In this document: positions 60,242 to 64,000 of the stretch, one piece after another
How positions within the stretch are numbered: the first letter of the stretch is position 1
Layout of the letters: each line of letters starts with the position of its first letter
Position numbers and translations under genes: made by a program
The notes under the pieces: generated by a model
Databases searched by the model: none
What the model was told of the DNA's origin: nothing
What the model saw: only the letters and a program-made list of their open reading frames with translations
Source of the DNA: Emticicia fluvialis
GTDB lineage: Bacteria > Bacteroidota > Bacteroidia > Cytophagales > Spirosomataceae
NCBI RefSeq assembly: GCF_024793945.1
Contig: NZ_JANUSD010000017.1
Coordinates: 1-64,000 of the forward strand
DNA length: 64,000 bases
Reading direction: 5' to 3'

Positions 60242-60877
60242 TTATTCAGCCAAAACCATTAGGTGAGATACGTCATTGCTTAACTCCAGCGCAAATGCGT
60301 TGTCGGTATAAGAATACACCAGCTTATACAGGCAAAGGTTGGTATGCTCAAAATCATCCATTTTAGACAGTGGCAAATTAAGCAAATGGGTAAGCAATAT
60401 TCTAATGGCCCTACCGTGCATGGCAACCAGTACCACCTCTTCTTCCGGGCGTGATAAAATATGCTGAAAAGCAATTTTCTGCCGTGCGGCTACTTCATCC
60501 GGCGATTCTCCGCCATTAGCAGCGGGAATATGCGTTTCGCCCAGTTTCCAGCGGCGCAGCACATCCAGATAAAATTCGTCTTCCTGATAATTGGGGGCTT
60601 TGCCCTCTTTTTCTCCCCAGCAAATCTCATTTAAGCCTTCCAGTTGCTCATAGGTAATGCCGTTGTTGATGAAATGCTGCACACTTTGCACCGTGCGACG
60701 CAGGTTTGAGGTATAAATTTTGTGAAAATTTACATGCTGGTAAGCATCAAAAAAAGCTCTGGCCTGTGCAAATCCTAATTCGTTGAGATCAGAATCTACG
60801 CCACTTCCCTGAACGATTCCCATGCGGTTATATTCAGTCTCCCCGTGGCGAATCAGATAAATTGTTTTTACTGACAA
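60242..60877 (-). CDS. Histidine phosphatase (phosphoglycerate mutase-like)
   Basis: 211 aa from the TTG at 60877 (SVKTIYLIRHGETEYN follows). The frame can also start at TTG 60901; there is no suitable ATG. The RHG motif (IYLIRHGETE), IYTSNLRRTVQS, EICWGEKEGKA and VVLVAMHGRAIRILL are all present, with both catalytic His. Acts on phosphosugars, phosphoproteins or cofactor phosphates; the substrate cannot be told. Confidence 0.88.
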   Translation of the reverse strand: MSVKTIYLIRHGETEYNRMGIVQGSGVDSDLNELGFAQARAFFDAYQHVNFHKIYTSNLRRTVQSVQHFINNGITYEQLEGLNEICWGEKEGKAPNYQEDEFYLDVLRRWKLGETHIPAANGGESPDEVAARQKIAFQHILSRPEEEVVLVAMHGRAIRILLTHLLNLPLSKMDDFEHTNLCLYKLVYSYTDNAFALELSNDVSHLMVLAE

Positions 60878-61040
60878 AATGGTAGGTTTTAGATTAATCA
60901 AATAAAGTATTGAATTTTATTAAACTAAACTTAGATTTAGGCTTCAATACATAATATATACTCAAAATTACGAAAATTCTGGCCTTTTTGCTGTACGTTT
61001 TTTGTATTTTTTAAAGAAAACAACATTAACTTCATATACC

Positions 61041-61466
61041 ATGTTTAAAAAACATCTTGATTTTGAAGCGCTCAGAAACCTGAACAGTAACTCAATGGGC
61101 GACCACCTGGGAATAGAATTTGTAGAACTGGGAGAAGACTATGTAATTGCCCGTATGCCGGTAGACCACCGCACCACGCAGCCGTTCGGGATTCTGCACG
61201 GTGGGGCGTCGGTAGCGCTGGCCGAAACCCTGGGCAGTATTGCCTCGGTACTTACCTTAGACGACCCAACCACCCAACGTGCCGTTGGCCTTGAAATAAA
61301 CGCCAACCATGTTCGCCCTGTAAGTGCGGGTAACTGGGTTTATGCCAAAGCTACCCCTTTGCATATTGGCCGCACCACCCACCTTTGGGATATTAAAATA
61401 ACAACAGAAGAGCAAAAGCTGGTTTGCGTGGTAAGATTTACTGTGGCAATTATTAACGCCAGATAA
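61041..61466 (+). CDS. PaaI-type hotdog thioesterase
   Basis: 141 aa from the ATG at 61041 (MFKKHLDFEALRNLN). The hotdog core is MGDHLGIEFVELGEDYVIAR, then the catalytic TQPFGILHGGASVALAETLG, GLEINANHVRPVSAGNWVYA and WDIKITTEEQKLVCVVRFTV. Such enzymes hydrolyse acyl-CoA thioesters (for example in menaquinone or aromatic pathways). Substrate unknown. It ends in a bidirectional terminator before ftsH. Confidence 0.93.
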   Translation: MFKKHLDFEALRNLNSNSMGDHLGIEFVELGEDYVIARMPVDHRTTQPFGILHGGASVALAETLGSIASVLTLDDPTTQRAVGLEINANHVRPVSAGNWVYAKATPLHIGRTTHLWDIKITTEEQKLVCVVRFTVAIINAR

Positions 61467-61486
61467 TTGTACTGCAGAGAACCAAA

Positions 61487-61525
61487 GCAAAAGGCTGCCC
61501 TGAAATTTCAGAGCAGCCTTTTGCT
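61487..61525. terminator. Bidirectional hairpin terminator
   Basis: AGCAAAAGGCTGC pairs with GCAGCCTTTTGCT, between the thioesterase and ftsH stops. Confidence 0.85.
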
Positions 61526-61549
61526 GGTAATAATATAGCAAGAGAGGTT

Positions 61550-63580
61550 TTAAACTTTTTCCTCTACTTTTACATCAGTTTTATCATTGTTCTGATCCTT
61601 TTCTTTGGTGCTGGTATCGCTATCCATAAACTCCTGATAATTGGTCAGTTTTTCGAAAGGACGTTTACCTATCAAATCTACAAGGTCAGACTGATAAATG
61701 ATTTCTTTCTTCAATAGTTCCTGTGCAATCACCTCCAGTTGGTCGCGTTTTTCAATTAACAGATTTCTGGTTCTTTCATAGGCTTCAGAAATCAGTTTCT
61801 TTACTTCTTCATCAATAATTCTGGCTGTTTCTTCAGAATAAGGCTTGGTAAATGAATATTCGCCCTGGGCTTTAGAATCATAGAACGAAACGTTTCCGAT
61901 GCGGGCATTCATACCATAAACGGTGGTCATACCGTAAGCACTTTTGGTTACGCGTTCCAGGTCACTCAAAGCGCCGGTTGAAATCTTGCCAAATACAACA
62001 TCTTCTGCCGCACGGCCACCGAGTGTCATACACATTTCATCAAAAAGTTGCTCGGTACGATACAGGTATTGCTCTTTAGGCAGGTATTGTGCATAACCCA
62101 AAGCGGCAATTCCACGTGGTACGATACTTACTTTTACCAGAGGATTGGCGTGCTCCAGAAACCACCCAGCCACTGCGTGGCCTGCTTCATGGTAAGCAAC
62201 AATTTCTTTTTCCTCAGGCGAAATCAATTTATTTTTCTTTTCCAGACCACCGATTTCACGGTCAATGGCATCGTGGAAATCCTGCATATCAATAAACTTC
62301 TTGCCGCGTCTGGCAGCCAGAAGTGCTGCTTCATTACAAACGTTGGCAATCTCGGCTCCGGCAAAACCCGGTGTTTGTGCTGCCAGTTTTTTAATGTCGA
62401 TGGTATCAGAGAGCTTCAAAGGTCTCATGTGTACCTTGAAGATAGCCTCACGACCGATAAGGTCTGGCGTATCTACGCTAATCTGGCGGTCGAAACGACC
62501 CGGACGCATCAAGGCAGAATCTAATACATCAGGGCGGTTGGTAGCTGCCAGAATAATGATACCGGCATCAGAGCCGAAACCGTCCATTTCAACCAGTAGC
62601 GAGTTCAATGTATTTTCACGTTCGTCGTTAGCGCCCGGCATAGCGCCACGGCCACGAGAACGACCCACGGCGTCTATCTCATCAATAAAAATAATACATG
62701 GCGCTTTTTCTTTGGCTTGTTTGAAGAGGTCACGCACACGGGCGGCACCCACACCAACAAACATCTCAACGAAGTCTGAACCAGACAATGAGAAGAAAGG
62801 AACGCTGGCTTCGCCGGCTACGGCTTTAGCCAAAAGGGTTTTACCCGTACCCGGAGGACCCACAAGTAAGGCACCTTTCGGAATTTTACCCCCTAGTTCG
62901 GTATATTTTTTAGGCGTTTTCAAGAAATCTACAATCTCCTGTAATTCTTCTTTGGCTTCTACAAGACCGGCCACATCAGCAAATGTGATTTTAACTTTGC
63001 TGTCGGCATCAAATAATGCAGCCCGCGACTTACCAATGTTGAAAATAGCGCCACCGGGGCCTCCACCACCAGCCATACGGCTCATGAGGAAGTACATCAA
63101 GCCCAGCACTACAATAAATGGCAGCAATTGCCAAACCATTGTCATGATGTCTTGTCTTTCTACGCTTTCCGGATATAGTGTTTTTTTGTAATTTTCATCA
63201 ACCTGTGCAGTTTTCAAAAACTCGGTGTAATCTCTCATAAAAGATTCTACCGAAACTACATCCATTTTCAAATGGGGGCCATTCAGGGTAAATCTATTAT
63301 TACCCAGTTCTTTCCGGTAATCTGGTTTCTGAAGGGCTTCAGGAGTAAGCGTAATTTCAACAGTTTTGTTTCCGTCAACTACTGCTATACTTCTTACATC
63401 CTTCTGTAAAATCATTTGTTCAAGTTCGGTATATTTTACTGGCGCAAGAGTTGCCTGACGTGAATAAAGCAAAAAGCCAACAATACCTATAATAATAACC
63501 GCTACAATCCAACCCTGCAACCCGCCTCCGCCACTAGTTTGAGGTTTTCTTCTTGGGGAGTCATTACTGTTTTCTGACAT
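61550..63580 (-). CDS. ftsH: ATP-dependent zinc metalloprotease FtsH
   Basis: 676 aa. Two membrane helices (GWIVAVIIIGIVGFLLYS near residue 27 and LPFIVVLGLMYFLMSRM near 155) flank a periplasmic domain. The AAA+ module has Walker A VGPPGTGKTLLAKAVAG (about 240), Walker B CIIFIDEIDAVG, the pore loop FVEMFVG and the second-region SRH LDSALMRPGRFDRQ. The zinc site VAYHEAGHAVAG is at about 460-466. It degrades membrane and regulatory proteins. Full length. In many Bacteroidota rsfS lies just upstream, as here. Confidence 0.97.
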   Translation of the reverse strand: MSENSNDSPRRKPQTSGGGGLQGWIVAVIIIGIVGFLLYSRQATLAPVKYTELEQMILQKDVRSIAVVDGNKTVEITLTPEALQKPDYRKELGNNRFTLNGPHLKMDVVSVESFMRDYTEFLKTAQVDENYKKTLYPESVERQDIMTMVWQLLPFIVVLGLMYFLMSRMAGGGGPGGAIFNIGKSRAALFDADSKVKITFADVAGLVEAKEELQEIVDFLKTPKKYTELGGKIPKGALLVGPPGTGKTLLAKAVAGEASVPFFSLSGSDFVEMFVGVGAARVRDLFKQAKEKAPCIIFIDEIDAVGRSRGRGAMPGANDERENTLNSLLVEMDGFGSDAGIIILAATNRPDVLDSALMRPGRFDRQISVDTPDLIGREAIFKVHMRPLKLSDTIDIKKLAAQTPGFAGAEIANVCNEAALLAARRGKKFIDMQDFHDAIDREIGGLEKKNKLISPEEKEIVAYHEAGHAVAGWFLEHANPLVKVSIVPRGIAALGYAQYLPKEQYLYRTEQLFDEMCMTLGGRAAEDVVFGKISTGALSDLERVTKSAYGMTTVYGMNARIGNVSFYDSKAQGEYSFTKPYSEETARIIDEEVKKLISEAYERTRNLLIEKRDQLEVIAQELLKKEIIYQSDLVDLIGKRPFEKLTNYQEFMDSDTSTKEKDQNNDKTDVKVEEKV

Positions 63581-63674
63581 GTTTTTATTTTTTCAAAGTT
63601 TAATGCAATTATTAATAATACCGAAAACCTTTACATAAAATTGCCTAAACTGCAAAGGTTTTCACTGTTGAAGG

Positions 63675-64000
63675 TCAATCTATTAATATTTGTTTAGGGA
63701 GTTCAGGTTCCATGCTTTCGGCAATCTCGGTCAGTTCAGCATCACCCCAGAGCGCCTCCAGGTCATAGAATTTCCGTCGGTCTTTTCTGAAAACATGGGC
63801 AACTACGTCAACGTAGTCAAGCAATATCCATTCTTTGTTTTGCTTTCCCTCCTGATGCCAAGGGCGAATTCCTGAAGCTTTGATAATCTCTTCTTCTATT
63901 GAAGTGGCAATTGCATCAATTTGCGTGTCGGTATTTCCCGAACATATAACAAAAAAATCAGTAATTGCATTTTTTACGTTTCTCAAATCCATCACCACTA
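63675..64000 (-). CDS. rsfS: Ribosomal silencing factor RsfS (cut by window end)
   Basis: At least 107 aa; the N-terminus continues beyond the window. Visible are VMDLRNVKNAITDFFVICSG and NTDTQIDAIATSIEEEIIKA, then the EWILLDYVDVVAHVFRKDRR block and YDLEALWGDAELTEIAES. RsfS binds uL14 on the large subunit and blocks subunit joining when nutrients are short. The frame is open to the last base; the missing part is expected to be about 15-25 residues. It lies upstream of ftsH on the same strand with 94 bp between. Confidence 0.95.
   Translation of the reverse strand, partial: VVMDLRNVKNAITDFFVICSGNTDTQIDAIATSIEEEIIKASGIRPWHQEGKQNKEWILLDYVDVVAHVFRKDRRKFYDLEALWGDAELTEIAESMEPELPKQILID

Overview
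The window reads as chromosomal DNA of a Bacteroidota bacterium, most likely a cytophagalean. The support is intrinsic. Promoters have the Bacteroidota form TTG-N(18-21)-TAnnTTTG rather than the sigma-70 form. Shine-Dalgarno sites are sparse. Lineage-typical genes are present: DUF2851, a PurF of about 630 aa with an internal nucleophile Cys, a zinc-less-looking Tgt, solitary LytTR proteins, YtxJ, DUF4139 and a CarboxypepD_reg domain. The species cannot be named from the sequence alone.

Region 1 (1-12.4 kb) is an accessory, partly decayed region that ends at the 3' side of a tRNA-Asp gene. It holds a truncated response regulator, a LytTR regulator, an ICMT-like methyltransferase beside a LuxI/GNAT-like acyltransferase, a dead IS982-type element, a broken caspase-like gene, and a lasso-peptide-type RiPP locus. 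That locus has an asparagine-synthetase-like cyclase, a 49-aa precursor candidate, a sulfotransferase, a cupin/JmjC oxygenase overlapping an HPr-kinase-like peptide kinase, a PqqD-like RRE protein (B1), and a B2 leader-peptidase gene that can still be read but carries two frameshifts and two nonsense codons. The sulfotransferase, kinase and oxygenase together suggest a heavily tailored lasso peptide whose maturation is now broken or relies on another protease.

Region 2 (12.4-28.2 kb) is housekeeping: DinB-like protein, M20 peptidase, Nif3, zinc-ribbon protein, TPR protein, DnaX, VOC proteins, a DUF1501 Tat protein, Tgt, a DUF4139 protein, and an ExbB/ExbD pair. Region 3 (28.3-30.7 kb) is an AT-rich insert with an Abi/unknown-group reverse transcriptase and a 159-aa companion, a candidate phage-defence unit.

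Region 4 (30.8-64 kb) returns to core genes: an XRE/IrrE regulator, an alpha-oxoamine synthase, YtxJ, OsmC, LipA, lycopene cyclase, NuoD, phosphodiester glycosidase, 3-methyladenine glycosylase, Cca, DUF2851, PyrF, RfbC, LpxH, a receiver protein, PhnP-like hydrolase, a FAN1-like nuclease, two membrane proteins, PheS, LytTR, PurF, a LytS/LytR-type two-component system, a phosphoglycerate-mutase-like phosphatase, a thioesterase, FtsH and RsfS (cut by the window end).

Two dispersed non-coding repeat families each occur twice. One is a pair of about 127-bp elements bounded by inverted GCAATGCTTGC palindromes. The other is a MITE-like element bounded by opposing arrays of a 7-8 bp GAGTGA(A/T)T-type unit. 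One copy of the latter supplies the stop codon of the FAN1-like gene. Many strong hairpin terminators separate the convergent core genes.
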